A stretch of 64,000 nucleotides of DNA from Mesorhizobium sp. YM1C-6-2 (GCF_003666685.1 NZ_RCIZ01000001.1:682001-746000), one strand, 5' to 3'. Positions 10,016 through 18,995 are shown, counted from the stretch's first letter. Notes: generated by a model from the sequence alone, not told the origin. Numbers and translations are program-made.

Positions 10016-12933
10016 TCCGCCGCCTCCCTTTTCTTGCGGAATTCCGCGCCGAACGAAAGCTTGTCTGGCGCGGCCGGGAGATGCGGGGGCTGCGCGAGAC
10101 GCTGGAACTGCGGCTCGGTGAAGCCGGCCTCTCCAGGCGCGCATTTCTCGATGCGGACCTTGAGGTCGAACCAGGCCGCCTGTCCCGTCACCGGATCGGA
10201 GTTGGAATAGCGATCAGCGCCGGCGGGAAGCCGGTCGCCGATGATGTGGTTGAGCAGGAAGCCGCGGCTGGATTCGCCGGCGTCGTCCTTCAGCCCCCAC
10301 GCGCCCCGCCGCTTGCCGATCGCGTTCCAGGTCCAGACCGTCTGCCGGTTGACGCCGTCGACCAGCCTGACCTGTCCCTTCACGCGCCCGTTCACACTTA
10401 CGATCCACACCCAGTCGTCGTCGGCGATGCCGAGTTCGGCGGCGGTCTGCCGATGCACGAAGAGGCGGTTCTGGCTGGTGATCTGTCTCAGCCACGCATT
10501 CTGCGACCCCCAGGAATGGTACATGTGCATCGGCCGTTGGGTGAGCGCGTTGAGCGGATAGCGCGTTTTGTCGACGGCGGCGTGCTCGAACGGCTCGTAC
10601 CAGAAGGGCAGGGGGTCCATATGGGCTTCGAGGCGCGCCCGCTCTGCCTCTGGCGGGACCGCCGGTCCATGCCCGCGCGCGGCGAGCCGGAACTTCTGCA
10701 GCGGTTCCGAATAGAGCTGGAAGTGGACCGGCCCCATCCTCTCCTTGAAGCCCATGCGCACCGCGAATTCGAGATAGGAGCGGTTCGCCATCTTGTAGAA
10801 GCGCTGGTTGTCGGCGAGCTCGTGGTGCCAGAAGCCGCCATTGTCGATGTAGCGCTGCAGCTGGTCGGGATTCGGCTTGCCGGTGCCGAAGGTTTCCCCC
10901 TCCTCGCCGCGCCAGCCGGCGAGCGGCCCGATCCCCGGCAGACGCTCGTGGTTGACGATGTAATCGGCATAGTCGCGGTAGACAGGCGAGCCGTCCTCCT
11001 TGACGAAGCCAGGCAGGCCAAGCCGTGCGCCGAGTTCGATCAGCACCGTCTGGAACGGCCTGACGTCGCGGTCGGGCTCGACCACCGGATGGCGGATCGC
11101 ATCGCCCGGCCCGTCTGCATGGCTGATCGGCCGGTCGAGCAGGCTGATGCAGTCGTGCCGCTCGAGATAGGTGGTGTCGGGGAGCACGAGGTCGGCATAG
11201 GGAACCGTTTCGGAATAATAGGCGTCGGAATAGATGATGAACGGGATCTTGTATTCGCCCTGCTCATCCTTGTCGGTCAGCATGGTGAGCGTCTCGACGG
11301 TATTCATCGAGGAGTTCCACGCCATGTTGGCCATGTAGAGGAACAGCGTGTCGATCCTGTACGGGTCGCCGGCCCAGGCGTTGCGGATCACCGTGTGCAT
11401 CAGCCCGTGCGCGGCGAGCGGCGCTTCCCAGGAATAGGCCTTGTCGATGCGGACCGGCTTGCCGCTCTCGTCGACCAGCAGATCCTCCGGCCCGGTCACG
11501 AAACCGAGCGGCATGCCGGCAAGTGGCGTCATCGGCTTGCCGCCGTCCTTGCCGGCTGGCTTGGGTCCCGGCGGCGCGAGTTTCGGGAAGGGCGGCTTGA
11601 AGCGGAAGCCGCCGGGCACGTCGACCGTGCCGAGCAACACCTGCAGCAGGTGGATCGCCCGGCAGGTGTGGAAGCCGTTGCTGTGGGCCGAGATGCCGCG
11701 CATCGCATGCATGGCGATCGGCCGCCCGCGCATCGTCTCGTGGCGCCGCCCCGCCCAGTCCGTCCACGCGACGGGCAGTTCGATCGCCTGCTCGAAGGCG
11801 ACATGGGCGAGCTCGGCCGCGATCCGCCTGATGGTCGCCGCATCGACGCCGCAGCGCTCGGCCACGGCGTCGGGGGAATAGGCCTCGTCCAGATAGCGTT
11901 CGGCGATGAGCTGGAAGACCGGCACGCAGCGGCGGCCGTTGACATGATGGACGCCGGTCAGCGCCGGCTTGATGTACGGGTCGAGCGCGCTTACCGCCGC
12001 GCCTGCTTCCCGGTCCCAGGCAAGCGGCCTGTCGTCATTGCTGCGCAGGAACAGCCCGTCGTCGGCCGCGCCGGGTTCCTGGATCACCAGCACCGGCGCG
12101 TTGGTGTAGGCCATCAGATAGTCGAGATCGACCTTGCCGGCCTTCAGCAGTTCGTGCGCCAGCGCCAGCACGAACAGCCCGTCCGTGCCTGGCCGGATGC
12201 CGATCCAGTCGTCGGCGATGGCGTTGTAGCCGGTGCGGCAGGGATTGACCGAGACGACCTTGGCGCCGCGCGCCTTGAGCTTGCCGAGCCCGATCTTGAT
12301 CGGGTTGGAATCGTGGTCCTCGGCGACGCCGAAAAGCATGAAGAATTTCGTGCGTTCCCAGTCCGGCTCGCCGAACTCCCAGAACGAGCCGCCGATCGTG
12401 TAGAGCCCGCCGGCCGCCATGTTGACCGAGCAGAAGCCGCCATGGGCGGCGAAGTTCGGCGTCCCGAATTTTGCCGCCCACCAGCCGGTCAGCGATTGCG
12501 ACTGGTCGCGTCCGGTGAAGAAGGCGAGCTTCTTCGGATCGGTCTGGCGGATGTGCGACAATCGCTCGGTCGCGATCCGCATCGCCTCGTCCCACTCGAT
12601 CTCGCGGAATTCGCCGGAACCGCGCGGCCCGGTCCTCAGCAGCGGCTTCTTCAGCCGCGCCGGGCTGTAATGTTGCATGATGCCGGCGCTGCCCTTGCCG
12701 CAGAGCACGCCGCGATTGACCGGATGGTCCTTGTTGCCGTTGATGTAGCGGACCTTGCCGTCCTTGATGTGCACGTCGATGCCGCACCGGCAGGCGCACA
12801 TGTAGCAGGTCGTCTTGGCGACCCGGTCGGCCACCTCAGGCGAAGTCTCGACGCCATCGCCTTCCGCGGGCGCGGCGACACCGAGCGGCCGCTGCGAAGG
12901 AGCGGAATTGGCGGCGCGTGACGCTGCGCTCAT
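10012..12933 (-). CDS. soeA: molybdopterin oxidoreductase, probable cytoplasmic sulfite dehydrogenase SoeA
   Basis: A 973-residue molybdopterin enzyme. The N-terminal [4Fe-4S] motif is C43-x2-C46-x3-C50-x27-C78, followed by GSAGIMQHYSPARLKKPL. A probable Mo-ligand cysteine lies in AAHGGFCSVNMAAG. The phrases TTCYMCACRCGI, FTGRDQSQSLTG and GGSFWEFGEPD resemble, from memory, the SoeA proteins that oxidise sulfite to sulfate in the cytoplasm (Allochromatium, Ruegeria). No twin-arginine signal is present, which favours SoeABC over periplasmic DMSO or polysulfide reductases. The C-terminal molybdopterin-binding domain (QRPMHMYHSWGSQNAWLRQI...) is intact. First gene of the soeABC operon, divergent from a LysR regulator. 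Confidence 0.78.
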   Translation of the reverse strand: MSAASRAANSAPSQRPLGVAAPAEGDGVETSPEVADRVAKTTCYMCACRCGIDVHIKDGKVRYINGNKDHPVNRGVLCGKGSAGIMQHYSPARLKKPLLRTGPRGSGEFREIEWDEAMRIATERLSHIRQTDPKKLAFFTGRDQSQSLTGWWAAKFGTPNFAAHGGFCSVNMAAGGLYTIGGSFWEFGEPDWERTKFFMLFGVAEDHDSNPIKIGLGKLKARGAKVVSVNPCRTGYNAIADDWIGIRPGTDGLFVLALAHELLKAGKVDLDYLMAYTNAPVLVIQEPGAADDGLFLRSNDDRPLAWDREAGAAVSALDPYIKPALTGVHHVNGRRCVPVFQLIAERYLDEAYSPDAVAERCGVDAATIRRIAAELAHVAFEQAIELPVAWTDWAGRRHETMRGRPIAMHAMRGISAHSNGFHTCRAIHLLQVLLGTVDVPGGFRFKPPFPKLAPPGPKPAGKDGGKPMTPLAGMPLGFVTGPEDLLVDESGKPVRIDKAYSWEAPLAAHGLMHTVIRNAWAGDPYRIDTLFLYMANMAWNSSMNTVETLTMLTDKDEQGEYKIPFIIYSDAYYSETVPYADLVLPDTTYLERHDCISLLDRPISHADGPGDAIRHPVVEPDRDVRPFQTVLIELGARLGLPGFVKEDGSPVYRDYADYIVNHERLPGIGPLAGWRGEEGETFGTGKPNPDQLQRYIDNGGFWHHELADNQRFYKMANRSYLEFAVRMGFKERMGPVHFQLYSEPLQKFRLAARGHGPAVPPEAERARLEAHMDPLPFWYEPFEHAAVDKTRYPLNALTQRPMHMYHSWGSQNAWLRQITSQNRLFVHRQTAAELGIADDDWVWIVSVNGRVKGQVRLVDGVNRQTVWTWNAIGKRRGAWGLKDDAGESSRGFLLNHIIGDRLPAGADRYSNSDPVTGQAAWFDLKVRIEKCAPGEAGFTEPQFQRLAQPPHLPAAPDKLSFGAEFRKKREAAE

Positions 12934-13122
12934 CGGCTTCCGTCCTCAGGCATCCCGCTCCTCGGCTGCATTGGTTTCGTGCGTCGTTGGAATATCAGGC
13001 AATCCACGACCGGATGATTTCCAGAAACAGGAACATTATTCCCCAATCAATCGTCTATATGGAAAAATCGGTCAAGCAGATTGTTCTTGTAAGTTTGATC
13101 GATATTGTTTCTTAATTGCCGC
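12934..13122. promoter_or_regulatory. divergent soeA / lysR promoter region
   Basis: A 189-bp gap whose half nearest the regulator (about 13010-13115) is much richer in A and T than its surroundings, as expected for a LysR-controlled divergent promoter. I could not single out one convincing T-N11-A palindrome. Confidence 0.5.
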
Positions 13123-14019
13123 ATGACCCCGGAGCAGCTCCGCATCTTCGTCGCCGTGGCCGAGCGCGGTCACGTCACGCGCGCCGCCGCCTTCCTCGGC
13201 ATGTCGCAATCGGCCGCTTCGGCCGCCATCAAGGCGCTGGAACTTGGCAGCGGCGTCCAGCTTTTCAACCGGGTCGGCCGCGCCGTCGAGCTTTCTCCCG
13301 CCGGCCGCCGTTTCCTGCCCGAGGCCAAGGCCGTGCTGGAGCGCATCGCCGAGGCGCGCAACGTGCTCGAGAACGCCTCCCAGGCGATGGCCGGGTCGAT
13401 CGCCATCGCGGCCAGCCAGACCATCGCCAGCTACTGGCTGCCGCGCCGGCTTGCCGCTTTTCAGGACAGCCACCCGGCTGTCAGGCTGGATGTGACCATC
13501 GGCAACACCAGGCAGGTCGAGAACAAGGTGCTCGACGGCACCGCCGACATGGGCCTCGTCGAGGGTCGCACCGGGTCGGATATCCTCCGCCGCGCCAGGG
13601 TCGACGTCGACCGGCTGATGCTGGTCGTCGCGAGATCCCATTCCGAGGTCGCGGAGCTGGCGCCCGGCCTGCCGGACATCTCCAGCCTTCGCTGGATCGT
13701 CCGCGAGGCGGGTTCGGGCACGCGCGAGGTGCTGCAGGACCTGGCGCGCCGCATGGGCATCCCCTTCGATTCACTCAGCATCTTTCTGGTCCTGCCGAGC
13801 AACGAGGCCATCGTGCAGGCGGTCGAGGCGGGAGCCGGCGCCGCCATCGTCTCCGAACTGGTGGCCGGCAAGGCCGTGGCCGAGGGGGAGTTGCGTCGCC
13901 TGCCGCTGGCGCTGCCGCCGCGCGATTTCGCCGTCATCTCGCATCGCGACCGCCAGCCGACCCTGTCGCAGACCGCCCTCAAGTCATTTTTGCAGACCGA
14001 GACGAATCCTGGCGCCTGA
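13123..14019 (+). CDS. LysR-family transcriptional regulator
   Basis: A 298-residue LysR-type regulator. The N-terminal HTH (residues 1-60, MTPEQLRIFVAVAERGHVTRAAAFLGMSQSAASAAIKALE) is typical; the rest is a periplasmic-binding-like effector domain with the expected NEAIVQAVEAGAGAAIVSE segment. It is divergent from soeABC and is the obvious candidate activator, perhaps sensing sulfite or a related anion (inference; the CysL/CbbR-like effector region does not settle the ligand). The ATG at 13123 aligns with the family start; the open frame continues upstream to 13105. Confidence 0.92.
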   Translation: MTPEQLRIFVAVAERGHVTRAAAFLGMSQSAASAAIKALELGSGVQLFNRVGRAVELSPAGRRFLPEAKAVLERIAEARNVLENASQAMAGSIAIAASQTIASYWLPRRLAAFQDSHPAVRLDVTIGNTRQVENKVLDGTADMGLVEGRTGSDILRRARVDVDRLMLVVARSHSEVAELAPGLPDISSLRWIVREAGSGTREVLQDLARRMGIPFDSLSIFLVLPSNEAIVQAVEAGAGAAIVSELVAGKAVAEGELRRLPLALPPRDFAVISHRDRQPTLSQTALKSFLQTETNPGA

Positions 14020-14039
14020 TCAGCGTCATCCAGGGTTTT

Positions 14040-14074
14040 CCGCTGCAAAAGCGAGGTTAAATCGGTTGCAGCGG
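14040..14074 (+). terminator. inverted repeat after the LysR gene
   Basis: Arms CCGCTGCAA (14040-14048) and TTGCAGCGG (14066-14074) are perfect complements with a 17-nt loop, 20 nt after the LysR stop. No T-tract follows, so it may be a weak terminator or an RNA-end structure. Confidence 0.35.
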
Positions 14075-14215
14075 AGCGTCTGCCGTCCTCTTCACCCTGC
14101 CGAACGGCTGTATTTACCGGTCCACTCGCGGATTTTTGTTGTGAAGGCGAAGGATAGACATTGAGCCAAGCAACTTTCCGGACTAGACACGGCGGCGGGA
14201 TTGGGTTTGGGGAGA

Positions 14216-14650
14216 ATGACATTGTCCGACATTGAAGAGACTGCTTTGATCGCGCTGACGGCTGAGATCGTCTCGGCCTACGTCACCAAGAACCGGTTGC
14301 CGCCGACGGGATTGCCCGAACTGATCGCGAGCGTCAGCGGTTCCATCCGCAAGCTCGGGGAGCCCGCACCGGAGCCCGAACCGGTGGCGGTGCCGGCCGT
14401 GAACCCGAAAAGATCGGTTCACCCCGACTACATCGTCTGCCTCGAGGACGGCAAGAAATTCAAGTCGATGAAGCGCCATTTGACGGCGCACGGCCTGACG
14501 CCGCAGCAATATCGCGCCAAATGGGGACTACCCCCGGACTACCCGATGACGGCGCCGAACTATTCGGCGACCCGCTCCGCCATGGCCAAGGACATCGGCC
14601 TCGGGCAGAAGCCGGTAGCGCGCAAGCCGCGCCTCAGGAAGGCGTCGTAA
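14216..14650 (+). CDS. MucR/Ros-family zinc-finger transcriptional regulator
   Basis: A 144-residue MucR/Ros-family regulator, a class that binds AT-rich promoters and controls exopolysaccharide, motility and virulence genes in rhizobia. The N-terminal oligomerisation part (ETALIALTAEIVSAYVTKNRLPP) and the finger region (HPDYIVCLEDGKKFKSMKRHLTAHGLTPQQYRAKWGL) are diagnostic. The finger has Cys-x2-Asp followed by His-x3-His, so the second cysteine of Ros is replaced by Asp, as reported for some Mesorhizobium homologues. GGGGAG (14209-14214) is too close to the ATG at 14216, so the TTG at 14222, 7 nt downstream, may be the true start. Confidence 0.88.
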   Translation: MTLSDIEETALIALTAEIVSAYVTKNRLPPTGLPELIASVSGSIRKLGEPAPEPEPVAVPAVNPKRSVHPDYIVCLEDGKKFKSMKRHLTAHGLTPQQYRAKWGLPPDYPMTAPNYSATRSAMAKDIGLGQKPVARKPRLRKAS

Positions 14651-14730
14651 CCGGATATGCCGGTCGGGCCTTGCCCGGCCGGCACGCCAAGGCTGGCGTT
14701 CGCGGGTCGAACTGGGGCATGTAGCCCGGT

Positions 14731-15405
14731 ATGATCCCGTGGATAGTGCTCGATTCGGCCAGGATTCCCGACGGACGCGAGGAGTTGCGGCTCAAGCGCC
14801 GCGGCGACGAGTTCTCCATCATGCTCGGCGCCAACGAGCTTATGAACAGCCGGCTAAGCGGTTCCGAGGAGGCGCTGGCCAGGCTCGCTTGTGCGAAGAC
14901 CGTCGGCAGGCCCCGGCCCGGCGTCCTGATCGGTGGGCTCGGCATGGGCTTTACGCTCCGCGCGGCGCTAGCCGACCTGCCCCCCGATGCGAAGGTGACC
15001 GTCGCCGAGCTCGTGCCGGCTGTCGTCGCCTGGGCGCGCGGTCCGATGGCCGAACTTTTCGCCGGCTGCCTCGACGACGCCCGCGTGGACGTCGGCGAGG
15101 CCGACGTCGCCGATCTCATCGGCTCGGCCAGGGCCGCGTATGACGCGATCCTGCTCGACGTCGACAACGGACCGGACGGCCTGTCGCGCAGCGCCAATGA
15201 TCGCCTCTACAGCCTCGCCGGCCTGGCCGGTGCCCGCGCCGCGCTGAAGCCCGGCGGCGTGCTCGCCGTATGGTCCGCGCATCCCGATGCAGGCTTCGCC
15301 GCACGGCTCAGGAAAGCTGGTTTCGAGGTGGAGGAAGTGCACGCGCGCGCCCGCGGCAAGCGCGGCGCTCGGCACGTCATCTGGCTGGCGACCCGGAAGG
15401 CCTAG
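14731..15405 (+). CDS. spermidine synthase-like SAM-binding protein
   Basis: A 224-residue class I methyltransferase-fold protein of the spermidine-synthase-like group. The N-terminal LKRRGDEFSIMLGANELMNSR segment resembles the spermidine synthase N-terminal strand, followed by the nucleotide-binding motif PGVLIGGLGMGFTLRAAL (about residues 67-84), an acidic VAELVPAVVAWARG and LLDVDNGPDG. The canonical DGGDG loop is replaced by GGLGMG and the polyamine-binding region looks incomplete, so the enzyme may not make spermidine; many such alphaproteobacterial proteins have no known reaction. Start chosen because the frame closes 9 bp upstream. Confidence 0.75.
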   Translation: MIPWIVLDSARIPDGREELRLKRRGDEFSIMLGANELMNSRLSGSEEALARLACAKTVGRPRPGVLIGGLGMGFTLRAALADLPPDAKVTVAELVPAVVAWARGPMAELFAGCLDDARVDVGEADVADLIGSARAAYDAILLDVDNGPDGLSRSANDRLYSLAGLAGARAALKPGGVLAVWSAHPDAGFAARLRKAGFEVEEVHARARGKRGARHVIWLATRKA

Positions 15406-15473
15406 CGGCCGCGGTCGGTGGACCGCCGGCAAATCCGCCTTGGCCTGTTCGCATCGCGACGGTTCGTGCTAAC

Positions 15474-15575
15474 GCATGTCTCCCGAAAGGGGGGACCGGT
15501 TTCGGGACCAAAGACATGCGCAGCAACAAGGCCCTGAAGCGCGCAAAGCGAATCTGAAAGATCGCGACGCGCTTA
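15474..15575. repeat. Rhizobiales-type palindromic intergenic repeat element
   Basis: Two adjacent inverted repeats. The first has outer arms GCATGTC (15474-15480) and GACATGC (15513-15519) enclosing CCCGAAA (15482-15488) and TTTCGGG (15500-15506). The second has arms AAGCGCG (15537-15543) and CGCGCTT (15568-15574) around AATCTGAAAGATCGCGA. The text closely resembles a high-copy intergenic repeat that I recognise from Mesorhizobium-type genomes; copy number in this genome cannot be checked here. Confidence 0.7.
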
Positions 15576-15636
15576 GGGCACGCTCGCGAAAGGTCTCGCC
15601 GGAACAAGGCGATATCAGTATTCCCGGAAAGCCTGC

Positions 15637-16542
15637 ATGGAACTCTGGATTCCCATAACCATCGGCGCCGCGTTCCTGCAGAACCTGCGCTCGGCGACCC
15701 AGAAACATCTGAAAACCGTGATGGGTACGACGGGCGCCACCTTCGTGCGCTTCGGCTTCGGCTTTCCCTTCGCGCTCGCCTTCGTGGCGTTGCTTCACTG
15801 GTCGGCCGGTTATCCCCTGCCTTCGCTGAACGGGACGTTCTTCGCCTGGGCCGGGCTCGGCGCGCTCGGCCAGATCGCCGCGACCTTCCTGCTCATTCAC
15901 CTCTTCTCGTTCCGCAACTTCGCCGTCGGCACCGCCTATTCGCGCACCGAGCCGGCGCAGGCGGCGATATTCGCGCTCGTCTTCTTCGGCGAGCGGGCGA
16001 GCCTCGGCACGGTCGCAGCCATCGCCATCAGCGTCCTTGGCGTCATGCTGATCTCCGTCGCGCATGTCGCCGTCAGCCTGCGCTCGATGGTCATGTCGAC
16101 CTTCAGCCGCAACGCGCTGATCGGGCTTGCCTCGGGCACCGCCTTCGGCGTCTCGGCGGTCTCCTACCGCGCCGCCTCGCTCTCGCTCGGCGGCCCCAAC
16201 TTCGTCATGCAGGCGGCGGTCACGTTGGCCTTCGTCATCACCTTCCAGACGGCGATCATGCTTGTCTGGATGCTGTGGAAGGACCGCGCCGAGATCGGCC
16301 GCATCGCCAGGGCGTGGAAGCCGTCGCTCTTCACCGGCTTCGTCGGCGCGACGGCGTCCTTCGGCTGGTTCGCCGCGATGACGCTGCAGCAGGCGGCGGT
16401 GGTAAAATCGCTCGCCCAGATCGAGATGCTGTTCACCTTCGCGGCGACTGTGTTCTTCTTCAAGGAGAAGATCACTCGGCTGGAGATCGCCGGCTGCGTT
16501 CTGATCGTCGGTGGAATCCTGGTGCTGCTCGCCGTCAGCTAG
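15637..16542 (+). CDS. DMT-superfamily (EamA) transporter
   Basis: A 301-residue inner-membrane protein with about ten hydrophobic segments in two EamA-like halves (1-145 and 155-301). The first half ends AQAAIFALVFFGERASLGTVAAIAISVLGVMLIS, the typical EamA repeat ending; the second ends FFFKEKITRLEIAGCVLIVGGILVLLAVS. Members export or import small metabolites such as amino acids; the substrate here is not predictable. The ATG at 15637 is preceded by GGAAAG. It converges on argB, with only 12 bp between stops. Confidence 0.88.
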   Translation: MELWIPITIGAAFLQNLRSATQKHLKTVMGTTGATFVRFGFGFPFALAFVALLHWSAGYPLPSLNGTFFAWAGLGALGQIAATFLLIHLFSFRNFAVGTAYSRTEPAQAAIFALVFFGERASLGTVAAIAISVLGVMLISVAHVAVSLRSMVMSTFSRNALIGLASGTAFGVSAVSYRAASLSLGGPNFVMQAAVTLAFVITFQTAIMLVWMLWKDRAEIGRIARAWKPSLFTGFVGATASFGWFAAMTLQQAAVVKSLAQIEMLFTFAATVFFFKEKITRLEIAGCVLIVGGILVLLAVS

Positions 16543-16554
16543 GCCGGCATCGGC

Positions 16555-17451
16555 TCACGGCACGATCAGCGTGCCGGCGCCGTGCTCGGTGAAAAGCTCC
16601 AGCAGCACCGCATGCGGGGTCTTGCCGTTCAGGATGACGACGCCCTCGACGCCGCGCTCGATCGCCTCGATGCAGGTCTCGACCTTGGGGATCATGCCGC
16701 CCGAGATGGTGCCGTCGGCGATCAGCGCCCTGGCCTGGGAGACTGTCAGCTCGTCGATCAGCTTCTTGTCCTTGTCGAGCACGCCGGGCACGTCGGTGAG
16801 GAACAGCAGGCGCGACGCCCGCACCGCGCCGGCGATGGCGCCGGCAAAGGTGTCGGCGTTGATGTTGTAGGTATGGCCGTCGCGCCCTGGCGCCACCGGC
16901 GCCAGCACGGGGATCATCTCCGAACGGGCCAAGAGGTCGAGCAGCGTGCGGTCGACCTCGACCGGTTCGCCGACGAAGCCGAGATCGAGCACCCGCTCGA
17001 TGTTGGAGTCGGGATCGCGGACCTTCTTCTGCGCCTTTTCGGCGAAGACCATGTTGCCGTCCTTGCCGCAGAGCCCGATCGCCCACTCGCCCTCGGCATT
17101 TATCAGCGCCACGATCTCCTTGTTGATCGAGCCGGCGAGGACCATCTCGACGATCTCGACCGTCTTCTGGTCGGTGACGCGCAGGCCGCCTTCGAATTTG
17201 GACTCGATGCCCATGCGGTTCAGCATCGAGCCGATCTGCGGGCCGCCGCCATGCACGACGATCGGGTTGACGCCCGATTGCTTGAGCAGCGCTATGTCGC
17301 GGGCGAAGGCGCGGCCGAGCTCGATGTCGCCCATCGCATGGCCGCCATATTTAACGACGACCGTCTTGTTCTCGTAGCGCTGCATGTAAGGGAGCGCGCG
17401 CGAAAGCAGGGCGGCCTGCATCTCTGCGGTGGCGGCGATGTCCGTCGTCAT
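16555..17451 (-). CDS. argB: acetylglutamate kinase
   Basis: A 298-residue N-acetyl-L-glutamate kinase, second step of arginine biosynthesis. Signature elements are [14 protein letters not shown] (phosphate-binding lysine and glycines), [38 protein letters not shown] and the C-terminal [25 protein letters not shown]. The long N-terminal helix before the fold ([22 protein letters not shown]) resembles arginine-feedback-inhibited ArgB. I start it at the ATG 17451 ([11 protein letters not shown]) preceded by AGGA; the frame opens further upstream to 17514 in the divergent spacer. In related genomes argB commonly sits next to engB; here 2.7 kb separate them. Confidence 0.96.
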   Translation of the reverse strand: MTTDIAATAEMQAALLSRALPYMQRYENKTVVVKYGGHAMGDIELGRAFARDIALLKQSGVNPIVVHGGGPQIGSMLNRMGIESKFEGGLRVTDQKTVEIVEMVLAGSINKEIVALINAEGEWAIGLCGKDGNMVFAEKAQKKVRDPDSNIERVLDLGFVGEPVEVDRTLLDLLARSEMIPVLAPVAPGRDGHTYNINADTFAGAIAGAVRASRLLFLTDVPGVLDKDKKLIDELTVSQARALIADGTISGGMIPKVETCIEAIERGVEGVVILNGKTPHAVLLELFTEHGAGTLIVP

Positions 17452-17611
17452 CGGGATCCTCGGGCAGGATGGAAATGGTTGCGGCGTCTTAGCGGGAAAC
17501 GCCAGCGCGGGCAAATGGTTCGGCGTGCGCGAACCCGCGATTTTGATCGCCCGCGAGACCGTCGCGCTGGCTACTTCTCAAGTGGCCCCAAACCACATAG
17601 TCTCGCGGCCG

Positions 17612-18151
17612 ATGACGCCGCAGGACATCACCAAGCTGATTGTCCGAGTCTCGATGAAGGATCGGGCGGCCTTCGATGCGCTCTACCGCGAGACCAGCTC
17701 GAAACTTTTCGGCGTCTGCCTGCGTGTCTTGAGGGACAGGGGGGAGGCCGAGGAGGCGTTGCAGGAGGTCTACGTCAAGATCTGGACGAAGGCCGATCGT
17801 TTCGCCGTTTCGGACTTGAGCCCGATTTCCTGGCTTGTCGCGGTTGCCCGCAATCATGCAATCGACGTCATTCGCGCGCGGCGGCCCGCACCGGCCGACA
17901 TCGATGCCGCGGTTGACGTGTCCGATCCGGCTCCCGGACCGGAAGCGCTGGCGGTGGCAGGCAGCGAAGGCGAGCGGATCAACAACTGCCTCGACGAGCT
18001 TGAGAAGGATCGGGCAGCGGCGGTTCGCGGCGCCTATCTCAACGGTGACAGCTACGCCGAGTTGGCAGAGCGCTTCAGCGTGCCGTTGAACACGATGAGA
18101 ACCTGGCTGCGCCGCAGCCTGCTGAAACTGAGGGAATGCCTCGAGCGATGA
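17612..18151 (+). CDS. ECF-type RNA polymerase sigma factor (SigK-like)
   Basis: A 179-residue sigma-70-family ECF factor. Region 2 (DRAAFDALYRETSSKLFGVCLRVLRDRGEAEEALQEVYVKIW then ISWLVAVARNHAIDVIR) and region 4 (YAELAERFSVPLNTMRTWLRRSLLKLRECL) are complete. It overlaps the next gene (ATGA), which encodes an RskA-like anti-sigma factor, and a FAS1 protein follows. This matches the SigK-RskA arrangement. ATG 17612 gives a normal ECF N-terminus (MTPQDITKLIVRVSMKD); the open frame reaches back to 17429, where it would overlap argB on the other strand. Confidence 0.92.
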   Translation: MTPQDITKLIVRVSMKDRAAFDALYRETSSKLFGVCLRVLRDRGEAEEALQEVYVKIWTKADRFAVSDLSPISWLVAVARNHAIDVIRARRPAPADIDAAVDVSDPAPGPEALAVAGSEGERINNCLDELEKDRAAAVRGAYLNGDSYAELAERFSVPLNTMRTWLRRSLLKLRECLER

Positions 18152-18873
18152 GCCTCGCGGACGACATTGGCCCGGACGGCGGAGGCGACGACCTCGTCGC
18201 GGCCGAATACGTTCTGGGCGTACTGCCGTCCGACGAAAGGCGGCAGGCGGCGTTGCGCATCGACGCCGAGCAGGCTTTCGCGCGTCTCGTCGATCGCTGG
18301 GAGGTCTATTTCGCGCCGCTCGGCCTGGGCTATGCCGATGTCGAGGCGCCAGCCGGCGTCAAGGCTGCGATAGACCGTCGACTGTTCTCAGGCGCCGCTC
18401 CCGGTCAGGCGGCGCCGTCCGCTCCGAGCCTCCTCTCCAGCCTCGCCTTCTGGCGCACGCTTGCCGTGGTGGCGCTTGCCGCGCTCGCCCTCTACATCGC
18501 GCTGCCCTTCTTCGGCCCGCCGGCGGAGACACCTCGGGAGAGGCTGGTCGCCTCGCTCGCCGCCGATGGCAGCGATGTGCGCTATCTTGCTGTCTATGAC
18601 GGGCGCACCGACGATATCGGCCTGTCGCATGTCTCCGGTGCCGCGCCTCAAGGCAGCGATTTCGAGCTTTGGGTGATCGAGGGCCAGCAGCCGCCGGTTT
18701 CGCTCGGCGTCATCCCGCAGGGCGCGAGCGTCCGGATGCCGGTCACCGAGGTCCTGCGCGCAAAAATAGCGTCGGGCGCGGTGTTTGCGATCAGTGTGGA
18801 GCCGGCCGGCGGCTCGACCACCGGCGCGCCGACAGGCCCGGTCGTCGCTGCCGGCGACCTGAAGGCGATCTGA
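18148..18873 (+). CDS. anti-sigma-K factor RskA-like membrane protein
   Basis: A 241-residue anti-sigma factor with an N-terminal cytoplasmic sigma-binding domain (about residues 10-80, LVAAEYVLGVLPSDERRQAALRI), one transmembrane helix (about 100-122, FWRTLAVVALAALALYIALPFF) and a periplasmic RskA C-terminal domain containing FELWVIEGQQPPVSLGVIPQG. It would hold the sigma factor encoded upstream at the membrane. No zinc-binding anti-sigma motif (HxxxCxxC) is present in the N-terminal domain. The ATG at 18148 overlaps the sigma stop codon; an ATG at 18136 in the same frame would add four residues but leaves no space after GAGGGA. Confidence 0.88.
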   Translation: MSLADDIGPDGGGDDLVAAEYVLGVLPSDERRQAALRIDAEQAFARLVDRWEVYFAPLGLGYADVEAPAGVKAAIDRRLFSGAAPGQAAPSAPSLLSSLAFWRTLAVVALAALALYIALPFFGPPAETPRERLVASLAADGSDVRYLAVYDGRTDDIGLSHVSGAAPQGSDFELWVIEGQQPPVSLGVIPQGASVRMPVTEVLRAKIASGAVFAISVEPAGGSTTGAPTGPVVAAGDLKAI

Positions 18874-18995
18874 TAGCCGCCCTCCCAAATGCCGCCATCC
18901 CCGGCTTGCCCTGACCGCCGCTCACGCGGGCCTGCGCACCGCATTGCGAACGCGCCGCGCGCATACGTCTAAGCGGATGAAAAGTTTCAGAAAAA

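Noticed and set aside
10081-12921. 946-codon plus-strand frame antisense to soeA
   Set aside because: It is the exact complement span of a strongly supported molybdopterin gene; its sequence is a shadow with no motif.
15476-15658. 60-codon open frame starting MSPERGD
   Set aside because: It lies inside the palindromic repeat element and has no independent support.
18966-18971. Possible ECF promoter (CGAAC ... CGTCTA) before the FAS1 gene
   Set aside because: The 14-bp spacing is shorter than normal and the -35 match is partial; mentioned only as weak evidence and not listed as a promoter.
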